Source of the DNA: Pseudomonas gingeri
GTDB taxonomy: Bacteria; Pseudomonadota; Gammaproteobacteria; Pseudomonadales; Pseudomonadaceae
Direction of reading: 5' to 3'
Assembly: GCF_013385635.1 (NCBI RefSeq)
Contig: NZ_JACAPR010000013.1
Location: forward strand, 298,894-362,893
Length of the DNA stretch: 64,000 nucleotides
In this document: positions 7,617 to 16,536 of the stretch, piece by piece
Numbering within the stretch: the first letter of the stretch is position 1
Layout: each line of letters opens with the position of its first letter
Notes under the pieces: generated by a model
What the model saw: the letters and a program-made list of their open reading frames with translations, nothing else
The model's database searches: none
Told to the model about the DNA's origin: nothing
Program-made: the position numbers and the translations under genes

Positions 7617-9290
7617 GTGAACCTTCGTTTTGCCTTTCTCCGCAAGCCGTCACACCGTCCCGCCCTGCTGCGCCGCCTGAGCATCGGCAAGCGCCTGCTG
7701 GCCAGTTTCGGCCTGTGTGCCCTGCTGCTGGCCGCTATCGGCGGATTGTGCCTGGTGGCGATGCAGCATATTCGCCATGAGGGCGAGTTGATCGAGCAAG
7801 GACCGCTGTCGAGTATCGCCCAGGCCGACGCCATCGCCATCGACCTGGCCAAAATGCGCACCGAGGCCGCGCTGTTGCTGGTGTATGCCAACGACCCGGC
7901 CGAACTGGTCAACCGCAAGATCAACCTGCAACAGCTCAGCACCGAGGTGGACCAGGGGTTCACCGACTACCTGGCCAAGGTCCCGGAAGGCACCGAGCGC
8001 GATTCGATCAAGTTGCTGCAGGACGCCGCAAAGCAATTTGTCACCCTGTTCAAGCAGGCCATCGACCTGGTCGAGCAGAAGAAAATGAGCGAGGCCGCCA
8101 ACCTGTCCAGCAACGACCTGTCCAACCAGGGCTCATTGATGGACATGCAGGTGCAGTTGCTCCGAGAACTGAACAAGCAGACCACCGCGCAAGCCCTGGA
8201 AAACACCGCCGGCACCTTTCACCAGGTGCAGTTACTGCTGCCCATCGTCATCGGCGTGGCACTGGCGCTGATGCTGTTGCAGGCCTGGCGGCTGAGCGTG
8301 AGCATCACCCGGCCGCTGCGCCAGGCCTTGCAGGTGGCCAAGACCGTCGCCGCCGGCGATCTCAGCCAGGTGGTGGTCGCCCATGGCCAGGACGAAGTAG
8401 CCCAACTGCTGCAGATGCTCGGGCATATGCGCGACCAGTTGCATGCGGTGATCCAACAGATCGGTGGCGCCGTTGGCCGCCTGAATGCGGCGACCCAGGA
8501 GATGGGCGCGATCATGCACGACAGCGCCCAGGACCTGCAGCAGCAATGCGGCGAGATCGAACAGGCCGCCACGGCGGTCACACAGATGAGCCAGGTGGTC
8601 GAGGAAGTGGCCCGCAATGCCCTGGAAACCTCCACCGAATCGCGCGGCTCCAACACGGCCGTGCGCGAAGGCCAGCAGCAACTGGACGAGACCATGACCG
8701 ACATCAGCGCCCTGGCCGATCAGGTCGAACAGGCCAGCCTGCGCGCCCAGGCCCTGGCGACAGAGACCCAGGGCATCAGCAAGGTGCTGGAAGTGATCCG
8801 CAGCGTGGCCGCGCAGACCAACCTGCTGGCGCTCAATGCCGCCATCGAAGCGGCCCGGGCCGGTGATGCCGGACGCGGATTTGCCGTGGTGGCCGATGAA
8901 GTACGCGGCCTGGCACACCGCACCGATGCCTCGACGCGGGAGATCGAACAGATGATGGACGGTATTCACCTGGGCACCGGCCAGACCGTCCAGGCCCTGG
9001 CCGAAAGTGCCGCCCAGGCGGGCCGCACGCGACAACGGGCGCAGGTGGCGAAGGACGTGCTGGGGAGCATTTCCCGCTCGGTGGCCGGCATTGACGAGCG
9101 CAACCAGGTAATCGCCACCGCCGCCGAGCAGCAGGCCCAGGTGGCCCGTGAAGTGGACCGCAACCTGGTGCTGATTCGTGATCTGTCCATGCAGACGGCC
9201 AGCGGCGCCGCCCAGACCAGCACCGCCAGCCAGGAGCTGGGACGCCTGGCCGCGGAGCTGGACGGGATGCTGGCGCGCTTTTCGCTGTAG
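7617..9290 (+). CDS. Methyl-accepting chemotaxis protein
   Basis: A 557-residue chemoreceptor. Transmembrane helix 1 lies at about residues 28-50, a periplasmic four-helix-bundle-like sensor spans about 50-198, and transmembrane helix 2 lies at about 200-222. A HAMP linker (RPLRQALQVAKTVAAGDLSQ) follows, then the long coiled-coil signalling domain with the conserved tip (QTNLLALNAAIEAARAG, GRGFAVVADEVR). The C-terminus is MLARFSL, without a CheR/CheB-docking pentapeptide. The ligand cannot be told from sequence. The GTG start lacks a strong ribosome binding site, so the exact N-terminus is uncertain. It stands alone and is convergent with the gene at 9314. Confidence 0.93.
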   Translation: MNLRFAFLRKPSHRPALLRRLSIGKRLLASFGLCALLLAAIGGLCLVAMQHIRHEGELIEQGPLSSIAQADAIAIDLAKMRTEAALLLVYANDPAELVNRKINLQQLSTEVDQGFTDYLAKVPEGTERDSIKLLQDAAKQFVTLFKQAIDLVEQKKMSEAANLSSNDLSNQGSLMDMQVQLLRELNKQTTAQALENTAGTFHQVQLLLPIVIGVALALMLLQAWRLSVSITRPLRQALQVAKTVAAGDLSQVVVAHGQDEVAQLLQMLGHMRDQLHAVIQQIGGAVGRLNAATQEMGAIMHDSAQDLQQQCGEIEQAATAVTQMSQVVEEVARNALETSTESRGSNTAVREGQQQLDETMTDISALADQVEQASLRAQALATETQGISKVLEVIRSVAAQTNLLALNAAIEAARAGDAGRGFAVVADEVRGLAHRTDASTREIEQMMDGIHLGTGQTVQALAESAAQAGRTRQRAQVAKDVLGSISRSVAGIDERNQVIATAAEQQAQVAREVDRNLVLIRDLSMQTASGAAQTSTASQELGRLAAELDGMLARFSL

Positions 9291-9313
9291 TACCCGGTAT
9301 TGCCGCCGGGTCG

Positions 9314-9775
9314 TCAGTCGCGTCCCGTCACCAGGTGCTGCAAGTGTTCAAAACCTGCGGCCCTGGCGAAGGCCGGCAGGTTCCAGATCACCCCGTTGGC
9401 GCCCCAGGCGCCGTCGACCACCTCGTGCAGCATCACCGAGGTCATCAACCGGCGCGGGTCATCGGCCGGTTGTGCCGCGATGAACGCCTGCTGTATCAAC
9501 TCGACATAACGAGCCCTCGATGCCTCGTCGAGGACCCCGGCCGGCACATGAACCGTGACGATGCACGGTACGATCTGCGTGGTCATGTCGACCGCGCCGC
9601 AGGTCCAGCTACCCGGCTCGACTTCCTCGATAACGACCCAGCACAAAAAGCGCTTCCCGGGGTCTGCCGGGATCTGCTCGGCAATGGCGGCGGCTTCGTT
9701 GATGCCACGAACCAGCGTGGCGCGTGCGTCACCGGAAAAGGCGCCCTTGGGGATTTTCAACAGAATGTTGGGCAT
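9314..9775 (-). CDS. Tautomerase-superfamily-like protein
   Basis: A 153-residue protein. I chose the ATG at 9775 because it gives MPNILLKIPKG, placing a proline directly after Met as in the 4-oxalocrotonate tautomerase superfamily, where Pro1 is the catalytic base; a longer frame starts at 9802. The length suggests two fused beta-alpha-beta units (the second near VPCIVTVHVPAGVLDEA). It is divergent from the GlxA-type regulator at 9864, which may control it. The substrate is unknown. Confidence 0.6.
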   Translation of the reverse strand: MPNILLKIPKGAFSGDARATLVRGINEAAAIAEQIPADPGKRFLCWVVIEEVEPGSWTCGAVDMTTQIVPCIVTVHVPAGVLDEASRARYVELIQQAFIAAQPADDPRRLMTSVMLHEVVDGAWGANGVIWNLPAFARAAGFEHLQHLVTGRD

Positions 9776-9863
9776 GGAGGAGTCCAGTGGATGAGAGGTC
9801 ATGCATTAGGCGTCGCGAACCTGTAGGCTTCCAGTGTCCGTTATGACTCCTTTACGGCGGTTT

Positions 9864-10901
9864 ATGACAATGCATGATTTCACCCTTCTGGTCCTGCCCG
9901 GCAGCTACGCCAGCAGTGTCGCGGCCACCCTGGATATCCTCGGAGCTGCCGTCGCGGTGGCACCGCGCCTGAAAGCGGCGCGTCCCACCTGGCGCATCGT
10001 TTCCCCGGAGGGGAAAGCGGTCGTCCTGAGTGGCGGGCTGAGCCTCGAAACCACCGCGATACCTGACAACACCCTCGACGATCAGTCCACCTGGATCATT
10101 CCGGGCCTGGGGCTTGAGAGTTCCGCGAACATTCCCGCGAGGCTGGCGAGCGCCGATGCGCAACTGGCGATTGCGGCCATTGCTGCCCATGGCGCACGCG
10201 GCGGTTCCCTGGCCGCATCCTGTACCGGGGTTTTCCTGCTGCAGGCGGCGCAGTTGCTGGCCGGGCGCCGGGCGACAACCTCCTGGTGGCTGGCCGGCGA
10301 ACTGCGTCGACTCGAATCGCGCTGCGTGGTCGACGCGGACCGGATGGTGTGCAGCGACGGTCCGGTGACCACGGCGGGCGCGGCCTTTGCGCAAACCGAC
10401 CTGATGCTCCATTTGCTGCGCACGCGGTTTGGCGCTCCCCTGGCCGACGAGGTGGGCCGGCTGCTGTTGATCGACGGGCGCCAGGCCCAGTCGCCGTTTA
10501 TCGTCCCGATGATGCTGTCCAACGGCAACGACCTGGTCACCCGCCTGACGCAACGCATCGAGTCGGCGCTGCCGGACCTGCCCAGCGTGGTGGAACTGGC
10601 GGACGAGCTGGCGATGTCCACCCGCACCCTCTCCCGCCACATCCAGGCGGCCACGGGCAAGAGCACCCTGGCGCTCCTGCAGAGCGTACGACTCAACCGC
10701 GCCCGGCAATTGATCGAGAGCAGCCGGATGACCATCGAGCAGGTCGCGGCACACGTGGGTTATGAAGACGCGACTGCCTTGCGGCGGTTGATGCTGAGAG
10801 TGTTTGGGGCCAATCCGAGCCGGTTTCGGGCGTCGCGGCCGAAAGCACCGCCAACACCCACGGATGATGGGTATGGCAAAGCATCGCCTGCTCCGGCATA
10901 A
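9864..10901 (+). CDS. GlxA-family AraC transcriptional regulator
   Basis: About 345 residues (longer starts at 9834 and 9843 are possible). The N-terminal half is a DJ-1/PfpI-like amidotransferase-type sensor domain (FTLLVLPGSYASSV, nucleophile-elbow-like GGSLAASCTGVFLL). The C-terminal 100 residues are a double helix-turn-helix AraC domain (LADELAMSTRTLSRHIQAA, TIEQVAAHVGYEDATALRR). Regulators of this architecture often control catabolism of amino compounds. It is divergent from the tautomerase-like gene, its likely target. Confidence 0.88.
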   Translation: MTMHDFTLLVLPGSYASSVAATLDILGAAVAVAPRLKAARPTWRIVSPEGKAVVLSGGLSLETTAIPDNTLDDQSTWIIPGLGLESSANIPARLASADAQLAIAAIAAHGARGGSLAASCTGVFLLQAAQLLAGRRATTSWWLAGELRRLESRCVVDADRMVCSDGPVTTAGAAFAQTDLMLHLLRTRFGAPLADEVGRLLLIDGRQAQSPFIVPMMLSNGNDLVTRLTQRIESALPDLPSVVELADELAMSTRTLSRHIQAATGKSTLALLQSVRLNRARQLIESSRMTIEQVAAHVGYEDATALRRLMLRVFGANPSRFRASRPKAPPTPTDDGYGKASPAPA

Positions 10902-10931
10902 AACCACTACCGCCTCAAGTCGAGTCATCTT

Positions 10932-11189
10932 ATGTCGCACAATCCTGAAGAATGCCCACGCTGTGGATCTGCCCAACACGTCCGGGAGAAGAAAATGCTG
11001 ATCGGCGCGGCCAGCCCCAGGAAGCGTTTCAACGGCGAGGAGAAGGCAGGCTTTCGACGTGTGGATCAGTTGGCTGTTGATGAGTGCAAACCAGAGCTGC
11101 TGAAAGAGCCCCCATTGCAACAACTGGTGGAGGGCTTTTACTGCGATCACTGCGGCATCGGCTTTGTAGCCAGCGGTCTTTCGGTGTGA
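10932..11189 (+). CDS. Small zinc-ribbon protein
   Basis: An 85-residue protein with two CxxC pairs, CPRCGS near residue 8 and CDHCGI near residue 72, forming one potential zinc ribbon with a long insert. I recognise no function. Its stop overlaps the GTG start of the DUF2878 gene by 4 nt (GTGA), so the two are translated as a pair. Confidence 0.65.
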   Translation: MSHNPEECPRCGSAQHVREKKMLIGAASPRKRFNGEEKAGFRRVDQLAVDECKPELLKEPPLQQLVEGFYCDHCGIGFVASGLSV

Positions 11190-11680
11190 GCAAGCAGGGG
11201 CGGCTGTTGCTGAACGCCGGATTGTTCCAGCTCGGCTGGTTTGCCTGCGTGCTGGGCGCGCAACGGCCGTGGCTGCTGTTGATTGCCATGGCCTGCCTGG
11301 CTGCCCATCTGCTGTGGATTGCCGACGACCGCAACGAGTGGCGCCTGTTGTTGCAAGTGGCGACCTGCGGCTGGGTCCTGGACAGCGCCCTGCTGCACCT
11401 TGGGCTGTTTGATTTCCCCGGTTCCCAGGTAGTGCTACCCCTCTGGCTGGCCATCCTTTGGCTGCTGTTTGCCAGTACCTTGCGTCACAGCCTGAGGTGG
11501 ACCGCGCGTCCCTGGTGGCTGGGCAGCCTGTTGGGCGCCTGTGCCGGGCCACTGTCCTATCTGGCTGGCGCCAGACTGGCAGGCATCGGCCTGCCGTTGG
11601 GACTATGGCCCAGCGCAGTGCTGCTGGCCTTGATCTGGGCGCTGATGCTGCCGGCATTGCACCGGCTGGCCGGACGCTAG
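11186..11680 (+). CDS. DUF2878-family inner membrane protein
   Basis: A 164-residue, almost wholly hydrophobic protein with about five membrane helices (for example LLLIAMACLAAHLLWIA, VVLPLWLAILWLLFAST, SAVLLALIWALMLPALH). The pattern and length match DUF2878 proteins, which in Pseudomonas often accompany genes for lipid or DUF1295/cyclopropane-lipid functions, though none of those lies here. The GTG start at 11186 overlaps the zinc-ribbon gene's stop. Function unknown. Confidence 0.7.
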   Translation: MSKQGRLLLNAGLFQLGWFACVLGAQRPWLLLIAMACLAAHLLWIADDRNEWRLLLQVATCGWVLDSALLHLGLFDFPGSQVVLPLWLAILWLLFASTLRHSLRWTARPWWLGSLLGACAGPLSYLAGARLAGIGLPLGLWPSAVLLALIWALMLPALHRLAGR

Positions 11681-11699
11681 GCTCAAGAGCTTCGGCGCC

Positions 11700-12653
11700 C
11701 TAAAGCGCCAACACCAGTCGCGGGGTTTTCGAGCGCGAACAACAGGGCGTGAACAGGTCGTTCAAGGCATGCTCCTTATCGCTCATGAAGACATCCCGAT
11801 GATCCGGGACCCCGTCAATGACCGTTGTCATGCAAGCACCGCAGCCCCCTTGCCGGCAAGAAGCAGGCAACTCGATGCCCGAGGCACACAGCACTTCGAG
11901 CACGCTCTTGTCTGCCGGCACCTGGAGGACCAGCCCCGAATCCGCAAGCTCGACTTCGAAGGCATGATCGACATCGTGCGCCACGACCGGCGCCGCAAAG
12001 TACTCTCGGTGAATCTGCCCGGTCGGCCACCCCAGACGGTGCGCGGCGTTTATCACATGGTCCATGAAACCCTTCGGGCCGCAGACGTACAGGTGGGTAT
12101 CCGCATCAGGCGCAGCCAGCACGTGGTTCACGTCCAGCCGTTGATCCTGCTCGCCACTGTCAAAGTGCAGGTGCACGCTGTCGGCAAAACCGGACGCGGC
12201 CATCTGCTGCAGGAATGCTGCGCGCCGAGGCTCGCGTGCGCAGTAATGCAGTTCAAACTCAGCCCCTTCGTGGGCGAGCTGAAAGGCCATCGCCAGCACC
12301 GGTGTAATCCCGATACCGCCGCCCAACAACACTGATTTACCCGCACCGGCTGTCAGTGGAAAGTGATTTTTCGGCGTACTGATCCATAGCCGATCTCCCA
12401 CGCCAACTGCCTCGTGCATGCCACGTGATCCGCCTCGTGAGAGGGGCTCATGCAGCACGGCAATCAAGTAACGATCACGCTCCAGGGGGCTGTTGCACAG
12501 GGAATATTGGCGAGTGATGGTGGTGCTCACTTGCACATCGATATGCGCGCCCGCCGTGAAGCCGGGCAAGGACTGTCCGTCCTCACGACGCAGCTCGAAA
12601 CAGCAAATCCCTTCGGCCTCCTGGCGCTTCTCTACGACGATGACTTCAAACAT
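11700..12653 (-). CDS. PDR/VanB-family oxidoreductase (Rieske partner reductase)
   Basis: A 317-residue flavin reductase. ATG 12653 is preferred, with AGAGGG ahead of it. Order: FMN-binding beta barrel with RQYSLCN near residue 50, NAD domain with LLGGGIGITPVLAMA, then a C-terminal plant-type [2Fe-2S] ferredoxin domain with cysteines in SCRQGGCGACMTT and a further cysteine pair near FTPCCSR. This is the VanB/GbcB-type architecture that carries electrons from NAD(P)H to a Rieske oxygenase, and it is the last gene of the operon encoding one (15256-16515). It follows the lyase gene by about 50 nt. Confidence 0.92.
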   Translation of the reverse strand: MFEVIVVEKRQEAEGICCFELRREDGQSLPGFTAGAHIDVQVSTTITRQYSLCNSPLERDRYLIAVLHEPLSRGGSRGMHEAVGVGDRLWISTPKNHFPLTAGAGKSVLLGGGIGITPVLAMAFQLAHEGAEFELHYCAREPRRAAFLQQMAASGFADSVHLHFDSGEQDQRLDVNHVLAAPDADTHLYVCGPKGFMDHVINAAHRLGWPTGQIHREYFAAPVVAHDVDHAFEVELADSGLVLQVPADKSVLEVLCASGIELPASCRQGGCGACMTTVIDGVPDHRDVFMSDKEHALNDLFTPCCSRSKTPRLVLAL

Positions 12654-12704
12654 CAATGCGCCCTCTTCTCGGCTTACCCTTGTGCGGTTTTCTCTGACCG
12701 GTGT

Positions 12705-14222
12705 TCATTGCACCCTGCATAGAAAAAGCGTGTCGTCGGGGCTATAGCGGGCAATGAGTCGACTGATCGCGGCAATGTCTTCACCCAGTGGGCGGTCATC
12801 GGCATAGCGCGTCACACGTGTGCGCACCGCTTGGTAAATGGCCAGCGTCGCGGGTGCCGGTTTCAGGTCGGGCTCCAGGAGGTCATAACTTTGGCAAGCC
12901 GCCAGCAGTTCAATGGCCAACAGGCTTTCGAGGTTGTCGAGGATCTTGTGGGCTTTCAACGCCGCCGGTGTCGGGTGGCACAGGATGTCCTCCTGCAAGC
13001 CGGAAGTGACCCCGCCGTCAAGACTGGCAGGGGCCGCAAGGCGACGGTTCTGCGCCACCAGTGACGCGGCCGTGTATTGCGCGATCATGAAGCCTGACTC
13101 CTCCCCGCTGCTGCCCGCCAGGAAAGGCGGCAGGCCGCTGACCAAGGGGTTCACCATGCGATCGATACGACGCTCGCAGATGGCCCCCAGTTGCGCCGCC
13201 GCAACGGCGATCTGGTCCATGGCCAGACCAATGCCCGCCCCCACCGCGTGGGCCTGGGAATAAATCTCTGGTGCTTCAGGGCTGCCGCACACCACCGGAT
13301 TGTCGGTGACGCTGGCCAATTCGCGCTCGACCACAGTCAGCGCCTGCGCCCATACGTCGTGCACCGCACCATGGACATGCGGAATGCTGCGCAGGCTCAA
13401 GGGGTCTTGGGTCTTGCGCCCGCCGGCGGCCAGCAGAATGCCCGAGCCGGCGAGCAAGGTGTTCAGCCGCTGGCTGACGTGCATCAGTCCTGGCGACTGG
13501 CGCAACGCCATGGACACGGGGTGCAAGGCACGGATCTGGCAGCGCTGGGTTTCGAAGCTGAGCGCGGCCACGGTATCCGCCCAGTTCAATAGCCGACGCG
13601 TGCGCTCCAGCAGCACACTGCCCAGCCCCGTGACACAGGGCGAACCGTTCACCAGACACAGGCCCTCCTTCGCTTCCAGCACCAGGGGTTTGACCCCCAG
13701 GCGATCGAGCGCGACCGCGGCGGACAGGCGCACACCGTCCATCACGCACTGGCCCTGGCCGATCAACAGCAAGCCGATATGCGCCATATGACTGATGTAA
13801 CCGACCGAGCCATGACGTGGCACCTGTGGGGTGCAAGCGGCGTTGAGCAACAGGACCAGACGCTCGACCACCTCCAGCCGCAGCCCGGAATAGCCATGGG
13901 CATAATTGTTGATGGCAGCCACCATGATCGCCCGCGTTTCGCTGACACCCAGCGGCCTGCCAACCCCCACGGCGTGGCTCATCAGGATGTTGCGTGACAA
14001 GGCCTTTTGCTGCGCGGGCGGCACCACCGTATCGGACAGTGCGCCGACGCCGGTATTGACCCCGTAGGCCCGCAGGTTGTTGTCCACCACGCTGCGCACG
14101 ATGGCGTGGGCGTTGTCGATGCGCGTCCTCGCGGCATTCGACAATTCCAGTACCGCTTGCCGAGTGGCGACTTCAGCCACCTGCGCGACGCTCAACGGCT
14201 GGTCAAGCAGTACCAGGCTCAT
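12705..14222 (-). CDS. HAL/PAL-superfamily lyase lacking the MIO-forming Ala-Ser-Gly triad
   Basis: A 505-residue protein of histidine/phenylalanine ammonia-lyase length. Family marks are YGVNTGVG (Tyr53), VPRHGSVG (134-141), VNGS (191-194), QDPLSLRS (272-279), TDNP (306-309) and LQED (409-412). Where HAL has GSVG followed by Ala-Ser-Gly-Asp-Leu, this protein has GSVG then Tyr142-Ile143-Ser144-His, with about three residues fewer. The triad that cyclises to the methylidene-imidazolone (MIO) electrophile is therefore absent. The catalytic tyrosine of HAL's QDPYS motif is Leu275, while the Glu of QE (Glu411) is kept. This points to an elimination that needs no MIO, for example of a quaternary amine, as reported for ergothionase. 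ATGA overlap couples it to the upstream dehydrogenase gene. The substrate is unknown. Confidence 0.85.
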   Translation of the reverse strand: MSLVLLDQPLSVAQVAEVATRQAVLELSNAARTRIDNAHAIVRSVVDNNLRAYGVNTGVGALSDTVVPPAQQKALSRNILMSHAVGVGRPLGVSETRAIMVAAINNYAHGYSGLRLEVVERLVLLLNAACTPQVPRHGSVGYISHMAHIGLLLIGQGQCVMDGVRLSAAVALDRLGVKPLVLEAKEGLCLVNGSPCVTGLGSVLLERTRRLLNWADTVAALSFETQRCQIRALHPVSMALRQSPGLMHVSQRLNTLLAGSGILLAAGGRKTQDPLSLRSIPHVHGAVHDVWAQALTVVERELASVTDNPVVCGSPEAPEIYSQAHAVGAGIGLAMDQIAVAAAQLGAICERRIDRMVNPLVSGLPPFLAGSSGEESGFMIAQYTAASLVAQNRRLAAPASLDGGVTSGLQEDILCHPTPAALKAHKILDNLESLLAIELLAACQSYDLLEPDLKPAPATLAIYQAVRTRVTRYADDRPLGEDIAAISRLIARYSPDDTLFLCRVQ

Positions 14223-15259
14223 TGGGCACCTCCAGTGCGCGCAACGGGCGATCCCTGAGCGACATACCGGCCGATCAAGTCCCAGAGTTCGCGGGGTACT
14301 TCGATGCCGTTTTCATTGCGCTGGCGCGCTTGCAGGCGACGCGCACCGGGCAGGCGCACCTGGGGTTCGGTTTGCAGCGCAGCGAACAGGGCTTCGGTAC
14401 GCGCCACGAAAGCCGCGCCACCAAAGGCTGCCGGATCAAAAGCAATCACCAGTTGTCCGGTTCGTGGCGGCCCACCTTCACAATCGCCGAAAGAAGACGC
14501 TTCGAAGGAAAAGTTGGAACCGCTCAACCCACCGGCCAGGATGTCGATCAGCAAGGCCAGGCTGGCGCCTTTGTAGCCACCGATCGAGCTCAGGCTGCCG
14601 GCCATTGCCGCATCGGCATCGGTGGTTGGCTGACCATCGGCATCCAGGGCCCAACCGGCCGGTAACGCGACACCACGGCGGTGTGCATCAATCACCGCCA
14701 CCTTGGCCACGACACTGGAGGATTGATCGATCACCAGTGGCGGGTGCCCTTGCCGTGGCGTTGCAAAGGCCAACGGATTGGTACCGAAAAACGCCTGTTT
14801 GCCGCCATGGGGGGCAATCGAAGGCGAGGCGTTGGCGACCATCAGGGCTACCAGCCCCTGTTCGGCCAGTTCTTCGACAAAATAACCCAGCGAACCGCAG
14901 GCGTAGGACTGCCCGACCGCCAGCGCCGCCATGCCCTGGCGCCGTGCGGACTCGACCAGCAAGGGCATGCCCACGGCCAACGCCGGATGGGCGAAACCGG
15001 TTCGCGCATCGACACGAATCAGTGAAGGGGCCCGCGCCTCGACACTCGGTTGCGCATTTCCGTCAACCTTGCCGCACGCGGCGTGATCACAATAGGTTGG
15101 CAGGTAGGACAAGCCCACGATCTGCTGCCCGTCACGCTCGGCAAAGGCAATCGAGCGCGCCACAGCCCGTGCGTTGTCGGGGCTGACATGGCTGGCAACC
15201 AGTGCGGCGGCGGTACGGTTTTCGATGTCAGCGAGACTGACGATCAATGAGGTGCTCAT
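14219..15259 (-). CDS. Ldh-family (malate/lactate/ureidoglycolate) NAD(P) dehydrogenase
   Basis: A 346-residue protein of the atypical Ldh/YlbC family, not of the Rossmann type. Marks are SHVSPDNARAVARSIAFAER near the N-terminus, the nucleotide-binding FFGTNPLAFATPR and the late GGYKGASLALLIDILAGGLSG. Members oxidise 2-hydroxy acids or reduce cyclic imino acids such as 1-pyrroline-2-carboxylate. The ATG at 15259 overlaps the Rieske gene's stop as ATGA, and its own stop overlaps the lyase start in the same way. In this operon it may process a 2-hydroxy or imino intermediate; that is inference. Confidence 0.88.
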   Translation of the reverse strand: MSTSLIVSLADIENRTAAALVASHVSPDNARAVARSIAFAERDGQQIVGLSYLPTYCDHAACGKVDGNAQPSVEARAPSLIRVDARTGFAHPALAVGMPLLVESARRQGMAALAVGQSYACGSLGYFVEELAEQGLVALMVANASPSIAPHGGKQAFFGTNPLAFATPRQGHPPLVIDQSSSVVAKVAVIDAHRRGVALPAGWALDADGQPTTDADAAMAGSLSSIGGYKGASLALLIDILAGGLSGSNFSFEASSFGDCEGGPPRTGQLVIAFDPAAFGGAAFVARTEALFAALQTEPQVRLPGARRLQARQRNENGIEVPRELWDLIGRYVAQGSPVARTGGAQ

Positions 15260-16515
15260 GCTGCGCTCTCCCGATGGATAAGGTGGGTTTGAGCCAGCGG
15301 TGCCAGCTCGGCCAGGAATTGATCGGCGTACCAACGAATGAAGTCGCGCGTACCGCCTTCGATCAACTCGGAGTACGGACCGGGGCGATAGGCGCTGCCA
15401 CGAATCCCCAGGTGATTGTTTTCTGCCAGGAGACGGTCCTGGTCGTTGGTCACGGCCCAGATTTCCTTGAGCCGATCGACGTGATAATCCACGCCCTCGC
15501 GGGCATCCTTGTGCACCAGCCAGTGGGTGGTCACCAGGGTCTCCTCCGGACCGATCGGCAACACCCGGAAGGTCACGGCGTGGTCCGCCTGGATATGGTT
15601 CCAGGTATTGGGCAGGCTCATCAGGCGCACCGAGCCCAGGTCGGGGTCGGTCAGCTTGCCCAGCAAGCGTGAGCACCCCGGTTTGCCGTCGACCGTCATC
15701 GACACACTCCCCTCGCTGAAGGGCAGGCGCACGGCGCGGTAACGGTCGTTGCCCTGGGTATGGGCATGAGGAATGCCCAGGCGGTCCCAGTCCGCCGCCT
15801 TGCGCTCGACCAACGCCTTGTATTCGGGCTTGATGCGCGGGTCATTCGGATCGTCGAACTCGGTGATGATGTGCATCAGCTCCGGGTGTGAGCCCACGCA
15901 GTGGTAGCACTCGCGATTGTTCTCGATCACCAGTTTCCAGTTGGCCTTTTCCACCAGCGTCTGGGTGCAGGCCACCTTGGCATCGTCCAGGCCATGGGGC
16001 AGCAGATAGGGTTCGACGTCCCGGCGAAACGGCTCGAAGTCGCTCGGCTCATCGGCGAAATTGATGAAGATGTAGCCACCGGCAATGCCCACCGCCACCG
16101 GCGCCAATTGGAAGTCGGCACGGTCGAACTCATCGCCCATCAGGCGCGTGCCGATCAGTTGCCCTTCCAGGTCATAGGACCATTGGTGATACGGGCAGAC
16201 CAGTCGTCGGGTGCTGCCGCGTTCCTCCAGGCATATCCGTGAGCCGCGATGGCGGCAGGTGTTATGGAACGCGTTCACCTCGCCGTCCTGGCCCCGGATG
16301 ATGATCACCGAGTCGCGCCCTACTTCCACCCGCAACCAGTCACTGGGCTTGGGGATCTCGCAGGTCATGGCTGCGAACAGCCACTGGCGGCGGAAAAACA
16401 CCTGCATTTCCAGTTCGAAGAAATCCCGATCGACATAAAAGGGCTGCTCCAGCCCCCAATCCGGGCGCCGCTCGGACAACAGCGCATAAGCACGATCAAT
16501 CACACTCTGATGCAT
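15256..16515 (-). CDS. Rieske non-heme iron oxygenase, GbcA-like
   Basis: A 419-residue oxygenase alpha subunit. The Rieske cluster ligands are Cys87-x-His89 and Cys107-x-x-His110 (CRHRG, CPYHQWSYD). The mononuclear iron site starts in IENNRECYHCVGSHPEL, with His205 and His210. This ENNRECYHC form is typical of GbcA, the glycine betaine demethylase, and related enzymes that demethylate quaternary or methylated amines, rather than of benzoate-type ring dioxygenases. Electrons would come from the reductase at 11700-12653. It lies 21 nt after the enolase-superfamily gene. N-demethylation is the most likely chemistry but is not proven. Confidence 0.9.
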   Translation of the reverse strand: MHQSVIDRAYALLSERRPDWGLEQPFYVDRDFFELEMQVFFRRQWLFAAMTCEIPKPSDWLRVEVGRDSVIIIRGQDGEVNAFHNTCRHRGSRICLEERGSTRRLVCPYHQWSYDLEGQLIGTRLMGDEFDRADFQLAPVAVGIAGGYIFINFADEPSDFEPFRRDVEPYLLPHGLDDAKVACTQTLVEKANWKLVIENNRECYHCVGSHPELMHIITEFDDPNDPRIKPEYKALVERKAADWDRLGIPHAHTQGNDRYRAVRLPFSEGSVSMTVDGKPGCSRLLGKLTDPDLGSVRLMSLPNTWNHIQADHAVTFRVLPIGPEETLVTTHWLVHKDAREGVDYHVDRLKEIWAVTNDQDRLLAENNHLGIRGSAYRPGPYSELIEGGTRDFIRWYADQFLAELAPLAQTHLIHRESAA

Positions 16516-16536
16516 GGCAATACCTCCGGAAAAAGA

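Noticed and set aside
9852..11657. A 601-codon minus-strand frame
   Set aside because: Its composition is Arg/Pro/Gly-rich and it covers the GlxA-type regulator and DUF2878 genes in antisense; typical GC-rich shadow.
15256..16515. Rieske oxygenase as a benzoate/toluate-type ring dioxygenase
   Set aside because: The mononuclear iron region ENNRECYHC and a PDR-type reductase without a beta subunit gene fit GbcA-like demethylases better.
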